Shown here piece after piece: positions 1 through 7,944 of a DNA stretch of 13,176 bases. Every line of letters begins with the position of its first letter. Position 1 is the first letter of the stretch. Origin of the DNA: Acidobacteriota bacterium (lineage in GTDB: Bacteria > Acidobacteriota > Terriglobia > UBA7540); contig JAJYJL010000074.1 in assembly GCA_021789565.1 (NCBI GenBank), positions 1-13,176 on the forward strand, given 5' to 3'. Under the pieces are notes generated by a model, which did no database searches, was not told the origin of the DNA, and saw only the letters and a program-made list of their open reading frames with translations. Both the position numbers and the translations under genes were made by a program.

Positions 1-98
1 GGAGGCGGGCCGATGCTTTTGACCCTTGGATCGATTCGGTAGCTGGCTTGGGATCTCCTTAATAACCAGAGCAAGATGATTCCCGGCAATCTCCATAG
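1..98 (-). other. left edge downstream of the NosL-like gene; no confident gene
   Basis: On the minus strand an ATG at 96-94 opens a frame that stays open for 32 codons to the window edge. It begins 2 bases after the TAA stop of the NosL-like gene. No clear ribosome binding site precedes it and the peptide resembles nothing I recognise. An AAGGAG-like stretch (minus strand, about 54-60) has no start codon at suitable distance inside the window. This may be the start of a seventh operon gene or simply a downstream untranslated region; the sequence here cannot decide. I see no terminator hairpin. Confidence 0.15.
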
Positions 99-599
99 TT
101 ATTGCCGCCGGACGTCTTCGATGGCTTCGTTGTAGGTCAGCACGCGGCCACCGTGCTGCTGGCGATAAACTTCGGCTTCGTTTCGCGTGGCAAAAGCCAC
201 AAGAGTGGGCAGGCATCGGTCGTAGACGCGCATTTCCACACCCTGGCCGGGCACGCGCTGGAGGGAAGGATCGTGGCGGGTGCAATACTGCACGTTGCCG
301 CCCATGTCGTAATAAGCCGATCGCGCCGGAATCAGACGCCCGCTTTTGAAGTCGGTGGCCAGTTCCTTGCGCGCTTCGCCGGGGTGGTTGATGATGTGGT
401 GCATTGCGCAGCCGGGGCAGCAGGCGTAGAGGGTTCCGCGCGCAGTCTCGATGCGGAATTCCACCTGCCTCATAATTCCGCGCCCGCAAATCTCGCAGAC
501 AGCCGGTTGCTTCGGAGTTTCCCACCGGTGGATCAGGAACCCTGCGCCGATGGCCAGCGCGATCATTAAAACGATAATCGAGGGCCGTTTGCCCCTCAT
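99..599 (-). CDS. NosL-like membrane-anchored Cys-rich metal (copper)-binding protein
   Basis: 166 residues. One hydrophobic segment (about 8-24) near the N-terminus acts as an anchor or uncleaved signal; there is no lipobox, unlike classical NosL lipoproteins. The exported part carries a CEIC pair (C35, C38), then CCPGC followed by two His (C60, C61, C64, H67, H68), a CTRH motif (C106, H109) and C129. The last 35 residues (AFATRNEAEVY..HGGRVLTYNEA) match the NosL C-terminal pattern. NosL family members bind Cu(I) for delivery to copper sites; here the neighbour is a Cu/Ag pump, so a periplasmic copper carrier or scavenger is the likely role (inference). I chose the ATG at 599-597 because AGGAG lies at 610-606, 6 bases upstream, and the hydrophobic segment then starts near the N-terminus; the same frame is open further upstream to 752 but overlaps cusA. 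It is the last recognised gene of the operon, 130 bases after cusA. Confidence 0.8.
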   Translation of the reverse strand: MRGKRPSIIVLMIALAIGAGFLIHRWETPKQPAVCEICGRGIMRQVEFRIETARGTLYACCPGCAMHHIINHPGEARKELATDFKSGRLIPARSAYYDMGGNVQYCTRHDPSLQRVPGQGVEMRVYDRCLPTLVAFATRNEAEVYRQQHGGRVLTYNEAIEDVRRQ

Positions 600-623
600 G
601 GCTTTCTCCTGCCTTTGTCTCCC

Positions 624-632
624 ATTGTAGCA
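624..632 (-). promoter_or_regulatory. possible extended -10 promoter element before the NosL-like gene
   Basis: On the minus strand the gap between cusA and the NosL-like gene contains TGCTACAAT, an extended -10 (TGn + TACAAT, 5 of 6 to TATAAT), about 25 bases upstream of the start codon. A -35 match at the usual distance is poor (TTCAGT, 3 of 6, spacer 18). It could allow separate expression of the last gene, but one good box in 130 bases can arise by chance. Confidence 0.3.
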
Positions 633-729
633 CGTTGGATGTTCGTCACTGAACCAGCAGCCGGAGACGAACACTCGCCTCAGGCAAAAGGCGGAGGCCG
701 GTCCCCGCACGCCTCCAGCAACGCCTCTG

Positions 730-3700
730 TCAGTCCGCTTCTTCTCTGTCACCGGCTTGTGATGCGCGCAGCGTGCCGCGCTGCAGGGCGCGCTCCTTCA
801 TCATGGCGAAGAATACCGGCACGAGAATCAACACGTGGATCGTTGATGTCAGCATGCCGCCGACGATAGGCGCGGCGATCGGCTTCATGACGTCCGACCC
901 GACGCCGGTTTCCCACAGAATCGGCACCAGGCTCGCCAGCACCGCGCTGACGGTCATGAGCTTGGGGCGGAGGCGCAGGACCGCGCCTTCAATCGTGGCG
1001 GCTTCGATGTCCTTGTGGGCGAGCGGCGTGCCGGTGCTCAGGCGCTTGTCGAGCGCCTCGTGCAGATAGACGACCATCACCACGCCGGTCTCAATCGCAA
1101 TGCCGAACAGCGCGATGTAGCCCACCCATACCGCGACGCTGAACTCATAGCCGAGCAGCCATTGCAAAATCAGTCCGCCGGTCATGGCGTAGAAGGTGGG
1201 GAGGATGAGCACCATGGCCTCGGTGAACGAGCGGAAGACCAGGTAGAGCAGCAGGAAGATGGCGAAGAAGACGATGGGCAGAATCAGCTTCAGCCGTTCC
1301 TTGGCGCGCAACTCGAATTCGTATTCGCCCGACCACTTGAAAGTGTAGCCAGTCGGGGCCTTGAGCTTTTCGCGCAGAAGCTGATCGGCACGCGAGACAA
1401 AGCCGCCGTAGTCGTGGGTCGAGAGGTCGAAGTAAACGTAGCCGGTGAGCGCGGCTTCTTCATCGCGAATCTCGGCGGGACCCTTGGAGAAGGAGATGGT
1501 GGCGACTTCGTTGATGGGAATCTGCGCGCCGGTGGGGGTGGAAAGAAGGACGCGCCCGAGAGCGTCCAGATCGTCGCGAAAGTCGCGGTTGTACCGGACG
1601 TTGACCGGATACCGTTCGCGTCCTTGAATATTCGTCGTGATATCTTCACCACCGATGCCGGAAGTCACGGCGCGTTGCACGTCCGCGACCGTCAGGCCGT
1701 AGCGCGCGGCCTCGGCGCGATGGACGGCGATGTTGACGTAAAAACCCTGCGCGACCCGTTCGGCGAAAATCGAGCGCACACCCGGCAGGCCCGATAGAAT
1801 TTTCTCCACCTGCGTGCCGAGTTGCTGGATGCCCTGGAGGCTTGGACCTTGAATCTTCATTCCGACGGGCGTCTTGATGCCGGTCAGTTCCATATCCAGC
1901 CGGTTCTGGATGGGCATCGTCCAGGTGTTGGTGAGGCCGGGGAATTGCAGCTTGGCGTCCATCTGCTGAATTAATTTGGTATAGGTCATGCCGGGCGGCC
2001 ACTGCTCGCGCGGCTTCAGCATTATGGTTGTGTCGTACATGCTGAGCGGAGCGTTGTCGGTGGCGCTGTCGGAGCGGCCCACGGTCCCGAAAACACTCTC
2101 AACTTCAGGAAACGACTTGATAATCCGGTCCTGTTCCTGCAAGAGGTCGGAAGCCTGCGTGATGGAAATGCCGGGGTAGGCTGTAGGCATGTATAAGGCG
2201 GAGCCTTCGTAGAACGGTGGCATGAACTGGCTGCCCATGCGAAACGCCAGCGGAATCGTCAAGGCGAGAAAGAGAACGTTGGCGATCAGCGTGATGGCGC
2301 GGTGGCGCAAGCACCATCGCAGAACGGGAAGGTAAATGGCCTGCGTGAAGCGCGAGATGGGGTTCGCCGATTCGGGCTTCAGCCGCCCACGGATGAAGAT
2401 GAGCATCAGCACGGGAACCAGGGTGATGGCGAGGACCGACGAGAAGCCAATGGCCAGGGTCTTGGTCCAGGCGAGTGGGCGGAACATCCGGCCCTCCTGT
2501 GCCTCAAGCAAAAAGACTGGAAGGAAAGAAACCACGATGATGATGAGCGAAAAAAAGATGGGCGGTCCAACCTGTTTGGCGGCATTCAGCAAGAGCTTGC
2601 GGCGCTCGCGACGGCTGATGACGGGCGGGCCGCCGGCCGGAGCGGCGGGCTTTCCCGTTTCCCCGAACGCTGGTCCTGGAAGATTGCTTTGTCCCGCGGG
2701 GTCGCCTTGTGAGGCGCTTGCCGCAAGCTCTTGCTGGCGCTCGGAGAGGACTCGATAGCCATTCTCAACCATGACAATGGCGGCATCCACCAGGACTCCG
2801 ATGGCCAGCGCCAGCCCGCCAAGGGACATGATGTTGGCGGTTACATGGAAGTAATACATCGGAATGAAAGCAGCGATGACGGCGATAGGCAGCGTGAGAA
2901 TCGGGATGAGCGCGGAGCGAAAATGGAAAAGGAAAATAATAATCACCAGACTCACGATGATCGCTTCTTCCAGCAGGTCGCGCTGCAATGTGTTAATCGA
3001 CTCGCGAATCAACCCTGAGCGGTCGTAGCCGGACTTGATTTCCACGCCGGGGGGAAGCGACGACTGAATCTCCGCCAGCTTCTTTTTCACTCCGTTGATG
3101 ACGGTGAGCGCGTTTTGACCGTCCCGCATGACGATGATCCCGCCGACGGTTTCCCCCTCGCCGTTCCAGTCTGCGACGCCGCGGCGAATGTCCGGCCCAA
3201 AGGCCACCGTGCCCAGGTCGCTGACCAGTACGGGAACGCCGTTGTGCGTGCCCACGGGGATATTGGCGAGGTCCTGGAGGGATTTAAAGTAGCCGAGGCC
3301 GCGCACCATGTATTCCGCGCCGCCAAGTTCCAGCAGCCGGCCGCCGACTTCGTTAGTGCTCTCACGGACGCGCTGGATGACGGTCGAGAGTGGAATGTTG
3401 TAGGCCTGGAGCTTGTCCGGGTCCAGTTGGACCTGGTACTCGCGGACAAAGCCCCCAATGGTCGCTACCTCCGCGACACCGGGAACGCTTTCAAGCTGGT
3501 AGCGGAGATACCAGTACTGAAGGCTGCGAAGGTCAGCGAGGTTTAGCTTGTGGCTGTGGTCGAGAAGAACGTATTCGTAAACCCATCCGGCGCCGGTAGC
3601 GTCAGGCCCAAGCACAGGATTGACACCGGGAGGCAGCTTGCCCTGCAGTTGCTGAAGGTATTCGAGGACCCTCGATCGCGCCCAGTAGAGATCGGTGCCG

Positions 3701-3996
3701 TCCTGGAAAACGACGTAAACGTAGGAATCTCCGAACATGGTGCTGGCGCGCACCGCCTTGACGCGCGGCGCGGCGAGCAGCGTGGTGACGATGGGGTAGG
3801 TGACCTGGTCCTCGATGATGTTTGGTGGTTCGCCGGGCCAGGAGGTGTGGATGATGACCTGAACGTCAGAAATGTCGGGCAGAGCGTCGAGCGAAATGTT
3901 GCGCATCGACCAGATCCCCCCCAGAACCAGAAGGAAGGTTCCCGCGAACACCAGAAAACGATTGCGCGCGCACCAGTCAATCCAGCGGGCTATCAC
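730..3996 (-). CDS. cusA: CusA-like heavy-metal RND efflux pump (Cu(I)/Ag(I))
   Basis: 1088 residues, the inner-membrane proton-driven pump of a CusCBA-type tripartite complex. It shows the full HME-RND layout: N-terminal helix (about 13-31) followed by the DALPDISD motif, two large periplasmic loops and 12 expected helices. The three methionines that bind substrate in E. coli CusA (M573, M623, M672) have counterparts with identical spacing: M603 (LYMP), M653 (PLSM), M702 (NRLDM). The proton-relay residues also appear: D404 (LVDAAIVM), E969 (IETGVVM) and K1012 (RPKLMTV), aligned by eye to CusA D405, E939 and K984. This supports monovalent Cu/Ag rather than Zn/Co/Ni. Compared with CusA there is an extra Pro/Gly/Ala-rich cytoplasmic stretch of about 30 residues (about 428-457) after helix 4. 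The start is GTG at 3996-3994, one base after the cusB stop, with AGGAGG 8 bases upstream inside cusB; this suggests translational coupling and fixed pump:adaptor ratio. Confidence 0.95.
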   Translation of the reverse strand: MIARWIDWCARNRFLVFAGTFLLVLGGIWSMRNISLDALPDISDVQVIIHTSWPGEPPNIIEDQVTYPIVTTLLAAPRVKAVRASTMFGDSYVYVVFQDGTDLYWARSRVLEYLQQLQGKLPPGVNPVLGPDATGAGWVYEYVLLDHSHKLNLADLRSLQYWYLRYQLESVPGVAEVATIGGFVREYQVQLDPDKLQAYNIPLSTVIQRVRESTNEVGGRLLELGGAEYMVRGLGYFKSLQDLANIPVGTHNGVPVLVSDLGTVAFGPDIRRGVADWNGEGETVGGIIVMRDGQNALTVINGVKKKLAEIQSSLPPGVEIKSGYDRSGLIRESINTLQRDLLEEAIIVSLVIIIFLFHFRSALIPILTLPIAVIAAFIPMYYFHVTANIMSLGGLALAIGVLVDAAIVMVENGYRVLSERQQELAASASQGDPAGQSNLPGPAFGETGKPAAPAGGPPVISRRERRKLLLNAAKQVGPPIFFSLIIIVVSFLPVFLLEAQEGRMFRPLAWTKTLAIGFSSVLAITLVPVLMLIFIRGRLKPESANPISRFTQAIYLPVLRWCLRHRAITLIANVLFLALTIPLAFRMGSQFMPPFYEGSALYMPTAYPGISITQASDLLQEQDRIIKSFPEVESVFGTVGRSDSATDNAPLSMYDTTIMLKPREQWPPGMTYTKLIQQMDAKLQFPGLTNTWTMPIQNRLDMELTGIKTPVGMKIQGPSLQGIQQLGTQVEKILSGLPGVRSIFAERVAQGFYVNIAVHRAEAARYGLTVADVQRAVTSGIGGEDITTNIQGRERYPVNVRYNRDFRDDLDALGRVLLSTPTGAQIPINEVATISFSKGPAEIRDEEAALTGYVYFDLSTHDYGGFVSRADQLLREKLKAPTGYTFKWSGEYEFELRAKERLKLILPIVFFAIFLLLYLVFRSFTEAMVLILPTFYAMTGGLILQWLLGYEFSVAVWVGYIALFGIAIETGVVMVVYLHEALDKRLSTGTPLAHKDIEAATIEGAVLRLRPKLMTVSAVLASLVPILWETGVGSDVMKPIAAPIVGGMLTSTIHVLILVPVFFAMMKERALQRGTLRASQAGDREEAD

Positions 3997-3997
3997 G

Positions 3998-5578
3998 TTA
4001 CATGCCTCCTTCCGCGTTCACGCTCAGTTGCTTGGTGGCCAGGGTTTGGCCGTTTTTCTCGGCAATAACCGTCACCTGCCAGGTGCCGCTGCTCTGGAGC
4101 TGGCCACGGCCCTCGTAGAAACCGCCTCCCTGATCGGCGAGAGTGAACACGCTTTGCATCGCCGCCATTCCCATGGCAGGCATGCCGGGCATAAAGAATC
4201 GAACCGTGACTTTAGCTCCGAGGACTGCTTTGCCATCGGCGCCGGTCAGTTTGACTCGAAAGGTATTGAGGCCTTTCGCCGGGGGCGACGGCTGGGTGGA
4301 AAACTCGACGTTGGTTTGGGGCACATTCCCCCTATTCATTGAGGCCGCAGAGCCGGCGCCCGGCGGTGGCGGCATGAAGGAGCCGAGCGCGGCTTGGAGC
4401 TGGCTCTCGGAATCGATCAGGAAGTTCGCCGAAGTCACTACGCGCTCGCCCGGCTTAAGGCCTTCGAGCACGGCGTAGTTGTCACCGGCCCGCGGGCCGA
4501 GAGTGACATCAACCGGAGCGAGATAACCGCCGCCATGATCGATAAAGACGATATTGCGCGTGCCGGTATGGAACACGCCGGAGGCTGGAATCGCAATGTG
4601 CCGCCCCAGGGGAATTTTCAGGTTGACGTTGACAAACATGCCAGGCGTCAGCTTGAGCCCTGGGTTGCGGAACACCAGCCGGACCTTGACCGTACGGGTG
4701 CTCATGTTGACTTCGGGATAGATGAAATCCACGCGGCCGTAGAACGTGCGGCCAGGATAGGCATCGCTGGTGACGGTGGCGGGTTCGCCGGCACGGACCT
4801 GGCCCATGTCGGATTGAAAGACCTCCGCGAAAACCCAGACCGTGGAAAGATCGGCCACGGTGTAGAGGCGCGTGGCGGGCTGAACGTAGAGGTTCGGCAG
4901 CGCGTTGCGCTCCGTGATGTAGCCGGAGACCGGAGAATCAACTTCAAGGTCGTGACGGATCTGGCCGGTCGATTCCAGACGCGCGATCTCGCGCTGGGGC
5001 ACTTCCCACTGCTTTAAGCGCTCCTGGGCGGAGGAGAGCAGGGAATTCGCGCCTGAGGCCACGCCGGGGACGGTGCTGGCCTGGAGGAGATTCCGGTTTT
5101 GCCTGGCCAGCAAGTATTCCTGCTCCGTGGTCACCAGCTCCGGGCTGTAGATCGTGAACAGTGGCTGGCCTTTGCGCACGTATTGGTACGTAGAATTGGC
5201 GTAGACCTTCTGAATCCATCCGGAAAAGCGCGTCTGAACGTAAGCCTGCCGCCGCTCATCCACGGCGACGTTGCCGACCGCGCGAATGTCGTTAAAAAGC
5301 GGTTCGACCTGAACCTCGGCGCTGGTTACGCCGATGCTTTGCAAGCGCTGGGGAGTAAGTTGCAGAGGAGCCAGCGGCGTCTGTTCAGCGGGTGCTGCCG
5401 GCGGCGCGCCGGCCTCGCCTCCGCTGCCGGAAGTCTCTGCAGCCGTTGTCGAAGGAGGCGCGGTCGGGATTGTGGCGCTGCGGTGCAGAATGTAGCGCCA
5501 GCCGACGAACAGCAAGCCGGCGGCAAGCAGCGCGCTGCTCGTTAACGTAATAATAAAAGCCTTGCGATAATCTCTCAT
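3998..5578 (-). CDS. cusB: CusB-like membrane fusion protein with C-terminal Met-rich YtkA-like domain
   Basis: 526 residues, the periplasmic adaptor joining the RND pump to the outer-membrane channel. An N-terminal membrane segment (about 8-28) is followed by a Pro/Ala/Ser/Thr-rich linker (to about 70), then the adaptor core: barrel-sandwich hybrid and hairpin (motifs VQTRFSGWIQKVY, GQPLFTIYSPEL, VDSPVSGYI) and beta-barrel/membrane-proximal parts ending near DSESQLQAAL. The last 100 or so residues form a separate domain with the YtkA/FixH-like pattern (GKAVLGAKVTV, then a cluster M463, M466, M469, M471, M474, then GFYEGRG and SGTWQVTV). The N-terminal methionines that bind metal in E. coli CusB have no counterpart, and there is no N-terminal heavy-metal-binding domain; the C-terminal cluster may take over metal capture, as CusF does elsewhere (inference). 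AGGAG at 5590-5586 lies 7 bases before the ATG. The gene ends one base before cusA. Confidence 0.92.
   Translation of the reverse strand: MRDYRKAFIITLTSSALLAAGLLFVGWRYILHRSATIPTAPPSTTAAETSGSGGEAGAPPAAPAEQTPLAPLQLTPQRLQSIGVTSAEVQVEPLFNDIRAVGNVAVDERRQAYVQTRFSGWIQKVYANSTYQYVRKGQPLFTIYSPELVTTEQEYLLARQNRNLLQASTVPGVASGANSLLSSAQERLKQWEVPQREIARLESTGQIRHDLEVDSPVSGYITERNALPNLYVQPATRLYTVADLSTVWVFAEVFQSDMGQVRAGEPATVTSDAYPGRTFYGRVDFIYPEVNMSTRTVKVRLVFRNPGLKLTPGMFVNVNLKIPLGRHIAIPASGVFHTGTRNIVFIDHGGGYLAPVDVTLGPRAGDNYAVLEGLKPGERVVTSANFLIDSESQLQAALGSFMPPPPGAGSAASMNRGNVPQTNVEFSTQPSPPAKGLNTFRVKLTGADGKAVLGAKVTVRFFMPGMPAMGMAAMQSVFTLADQGGGFYEGRGQLQSSGTWQVTVIAEKNGQTLATKQLSVNAEGGM
4005..4010 (-). promoter_or_regulatory. 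ribosome binding site deciding the GTG start of cusA
   Basis: AGGAGG on the minus strand lies within the last codons of cusB, 8 bases before a GTG at 3996-3994. No ATG is better placed, so cusA most likely starts with GTG and is translated by ribosomes finishing cusB. Confidence 0.75.
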
Positions 5579-5684
5579 CGTATGACTCCTTTGCTTCTTG
5601 CTCCCGGCCTGTAACCTGAAAGCAAATTCCAGACCCGCCCGGCGGGCTGTCTCTTGTTTGCGACGGCTGCTGTCAACGTTTTGC

Positions 5685-7043
5685 TCACGGCAAAGTCACT
5701 CCTGTCACCCGCTCGAGGCGTGCCAGCGCCGTCTCATGGTGGGCGAGGGTTCGCCAGTATTCAGTGTCCAGATTCAAGACATCGAGAAACGAGGAGATCA
5801 GTGTTTGGAAGTCCTGCTGGCCGGATTGATAGGCGGCCAAGCCGGCTCGAAAGGTTGCGGCGGCCTGGGGAATCAAGCCTTCACGATAAATCTTGAGCAC
5901 CTTGGCGTCCGCGTCGGCGGCCAGATACTGGTCTTTGACGTCAAAATACGCCTGCTGCACTTGGGCTTCGTACTCGCGGCGGGACTGGTTGAGATGGGCT
6001 GCTGCCTCGGCTACTTCCGGCTGCTGTCGGCGGCTGCGCCAGATGGGGAGTTTCACCCCCAACGTCACTATGTAATAGTCGCGAAAGGGCGCGGCCGTGT
6101 GCTGCCACATGTACTGGAGATTGAAATCGGGATAAAAACCTTTTCGGGCAAGCTCCACGCCGAGGCTTCTGCGGCGGATCTCCTCTTGCTGGGCGGAAAC
6201 ATCCGGGTTGCCGGTCCGCACCAGAGAAAGCAAATCGTCGGAGCTAAAGGGAAGAGAAGTTTCCGTCAGTGGCTCTGCGGTGATATCGGCGGAATCCTGT
6301 GGCCGGTTCAGAAGTTCCTTTAACCGGGCTTCGAGACTGCCAAGTTGCTGGCGGTCCTCGGTCACGTCCCGAAAAAGTTTGGTGAGCTCGAGTTGCGCTT
6401 TGAGAACATCCTGTTGGTTCCCTTGGCCGACGCGGTAGCGGGCCTCCGCGATCTTTTCGATCTGCTTGAGCAGTTGTTGGTCGTGGTCGAGAATTTCAAG
6501 CGTCTCTTGAACGTATGAAAGCTGATAGTAGGTGGTCTTAACCTGTTCAGCGACGGCGCGGCGAACGGATTCCATCTGCTCGCGGGAGGCCGCCGCTTGC
6601 CGCCTGGCGGCTTCGCCTTGCAGCCGGAGCTTGCCGGGATAAGGAAGGTCCTGCGAAATCCCAAGGCCGATATAAGCGAAATCGCTGTTAGAGAATCCGG
6701 CGAAGGGGCGGGGGCTGCCGACCGCGAACTGCTGAACGGTAACTTGCGGATCGGGCAGCGTGGAGACCTGCGACGGGACTTGCTCGGCGGCTTGCCAGGC
6801 TCGAAGCGCGGCAATCACCCGCGGGTTGTTTTGCTGGGCCTCCTGAACGAGCTTTGCAAGCGGAGTAGCGGGCGCGCTGGGGCCTGCCGCCGGTCCTTGA
6901 GTGTCCGGCGAGGCGAGCGATGCTGTGGGCTGCTGGCCGGCAAACAGCGTCTGACCCCCGGCGAGCAAAAAGGCCAGCAATACCGCAACTTTGCCGTAGC
7001 CCCTTTGCCAGGTCACGATTTTTATTAAGTGGGTAAAGTTCAT
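5685..7043 (-). CDS. TolC-family outer-membrane efflux channel (CusC-like)
   Basis: 452 residues. A signal peptide is visible (hydrophobic run about 18-35, likely cleaved after LFA at about 35); there is no lipobox Cys, so unlike E. coli CusC it is probably not a lipoprotein. A Pro/Ala/Thr-rich stretch follows (about 38-63), then two repeats of the outer-membrane efflux protein fold rich in long Gln/Glu/Ala helices: the first begins near residue 65 and includes GISQDLPYPGKLR and RYRVGQGNQQDVLKAQLEL, the second includes GVKLPIWRSRRQQPEVAEA and FRAGLAAYQSGQQDFQTLI. It should form the trimeric duct through the outer membrane for the adaptor and pump encoded just downstream. The start ATG at 7043-7041 has AAAGGAG 7 bases upstream and overlaps the stop of the PH-like gene by 4 bases (ATGA), which indicates translational coupling. 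The gap to cusB is 106 bases. Confidence 0.92.
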   Translation of the reverse strand: MNFTHLIKIVTWQRGYGKVAVLLAFLLAGGQTLFAGQQPTASLASPDTQGPAAGPSAPATPLAKLVQEAQQNNPRVIAALRAWQAAEQVPSQVSTLPDPQVTVQQFAVGSPRPFAGFSNSDFAYIGLGISQDLPYPGKLRLQGEAARRQAAASREQMESVRRAVAEQVKTTYYQLSYVQETLEILDHDQQLLKQIEKIAEARYRVGQGNQQDVLKAQLELTKLFRDVTEDRQQLGSLEARLKELLNRPQDSADITAEPLTETSLPFSSDDLLSLVRTGNPDVSAQQEEIRRRSLGVELARKGFYPDFNLQYMWQHTAAPFRDYYIVTLGVKLPIWRSRRQQPEVAEAAAHLNQSRREYEAQVQQAYFDVKDQYLAADADAKVLKIYREGLIPQAAATFRAGLAAYQSGQQDFQTLISSFLDVLNLDTEYWRTLAHHETALARLERVTGVTLP

Positions 7044-7798
7044 GGGCTCACTCCTTTGTTCAGTCTGAGACCGTTCAAATCTCTCGCATAGACCTTGTTC
7101 CAGAGACGGTCAAAGAGTTGCTTGCTCATGGGCTGCTTGAGTTCAAAGGTGAAAGTTTCGCGGTAGCCTCCGACGCGGAAGTGGTAGGGGTCGGGATTGG
7201 CGATCGTCTGGATATCCTGCCAGCGCCAGCTTCGCGCGTCGCGTCCGCTCCGGGTGACGTAATCGATGCCCGTCTCCCGAAAGCGCAGGATGCCGTTCGT
7301 GCCGCCGCCCCGCGTCCGGTGGCGGGCTCCGAGGGTTACGAAGGCCGGAGCATCGGCGCTCGGGTCCGCGTCTTTCACAGGCTTACCGACGCAACGCGCG
7401 AGTTGCGCTGCAACTTCCGGCGGCACGGAGGACTTGAGTTCAAATTGGAAACTGCGTTCTCCGGGAAAGTGCCACTTGCGGTTCTGATAGCCGGTGAGCC
7501 TGAAGCGGTGCGGCGTAAGTTTGAAAGTCTGAATTTCTTCGTAAGACCAATGGAGCGGGTTTCCCTTCGCTGCTTGAAACTCCACCCCGCCCTCATTGAA
7601 GATGAGCCTTCCCGAAGTCTTCTTCAGGCCATGGCGCCAATTGGCCGCGCACTGCCAGTTCAGAGTGGTGCTTGCCTCAGGGTTCTTGTAAGGGTCGGGC
7701 ATGGCCGCCGCGCGCGGCGGCTTCTGAGTGAGCCCAGCCGCCATCGCCGGAACTCCCAAGGCCAGCATGAAAAGGATACGGATAAACCGGCCGAACAT
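7040..7798 (-). CDS. exported protein with two tandem PH/GRAM-like repeats, unknown function
   Basis: 252 residues; I do not recognise a named family. A signal peptide covers about 1-21 (hydrophobic run then PAMAAG). The mature part is an internal duplication: repeat 1 (about 62-137) and repeat 2 (about 168-237) share the order [SN]G-x-L-x-F ... G-[VI]-[ED] ... W-x-[YW]-x-[ED]-I-Q-T ... [RH]FR-[LV]-x-GY ... F-x-FELK and then a helix. The beta-rich pattern with a terminal helix is reminiscent of PH/GRAM-type folds (inference). There are two Cys (C50, C136) flanking repeat 1. The ATG at 7798-7796 was preferred over a further in-frame ATG at 7873 because AGGAGG lies at 7809-7804 and the signal peptide then starts at residue 1. 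The gene ends in a 4-base overlap with the TolC-family gene, so it is most likely made together with the channel and may act on it, on the cell envelope, or on metal-exposed protein in the periplasm. Confidence 0.8.
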   Translation of the reverse strand: MFGRFIRILFMLALGVPAMAAGLTQKPPRAAAMPDPYKNPEASTTLNWQCAANWRHGLKKTSGRLIFNEGGVEFQAAKGNPLHWSYEEIQTFKLTPHRFRLTGYQNRKWHFPGERSFQFELKSSVPPEVAAQLARCVGKPVKDADPSADAPAFVTLGARHRTRGGGTNGILRFRETGIDYVTRSGRDARSWRWQDIQTIANPDPYHFRVGGYRETFTFELKQPMSKQLFDRLWNKVYARDLNGLRLNKGVSP

Positions 7799-7822
7799 AT
7801 TTTCCTCCTGTGATGTTGTTGG

Positions 7823-7856
7823 CTTTCCTCGCGTGGCATTTCGCAATCGAGGAAAG
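7823..7856. repeat. 9-bp perfect inverted repeat in the leader of the PH-like gene
   Basis: CTTTCCTCG at 7823-7831 is matched by CGAGGAAAG at 7848-7856 with a 16-base loop. In RNA from the minus strand this would be a hairpin ending about 25 bases before the start codon and just above the AGGAGG site. It could be a leader structure or a protein-binding dyad; there is no following T-run, so it does not look like a terminator. Confidence 0.45.
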
Positions 7857-7883
7857 TGAAAGTCTACGCCCACGCAGACTTGC

Positions 7884-7895
7884 TTGCGTACGCAA
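7884..7895. promoter_or_regulatory. perfect 12-base palindrome, possible operator
   Basis: TTGCGTACGCAA reads the same on both strands. It lies in the 146-base gap between the Cys-rich gene and the PH-like gene, about 85 bases upstream of the latter. It does not match the CueR, CsoR, CopY or CusR operator patterns I know. It could be the site of a dimeric regulator of an internal promoter, but I see no convincing -35/-10 pair beside it. Confidence 0.3.
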
Positions 7896-7944
7896 TCTTC
7901 CGCTAAGCCGTGTGGCCTAATTTAAAAACACTTATGGCAGGGGA

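Noticed and set aside
612..640. 14-base match to a conserved 16S rRNA stretch (ACGTGCTACAATGG on the minus strand)
   Set aside because: The match is short and does not extend clearly; no other rRNA sequence is nearby, so it is most likely chance.
600..752. Upstream extension of the NosL-like frame to an ATG at 752
   Set aside because: It would overlap the end of cusA and put an unrelated stretch before the membrane segment; the ATG at 599 has a good ribosome site.
1015..1797. Long plus-strand open frame of 260 codons inside cusA
   Set aside because: It is antisense to a well-conserved RND gene, and its product is a low-complexity charged protein without motifs; a GC-rich shadow frame.
5631..5652. 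GC-rich imperfect palindrome between TolC-family gene and cusB
   Set aside because: The usable stem is short with mismatches and no T-run on either strand; not convincing as terminator or REP element.
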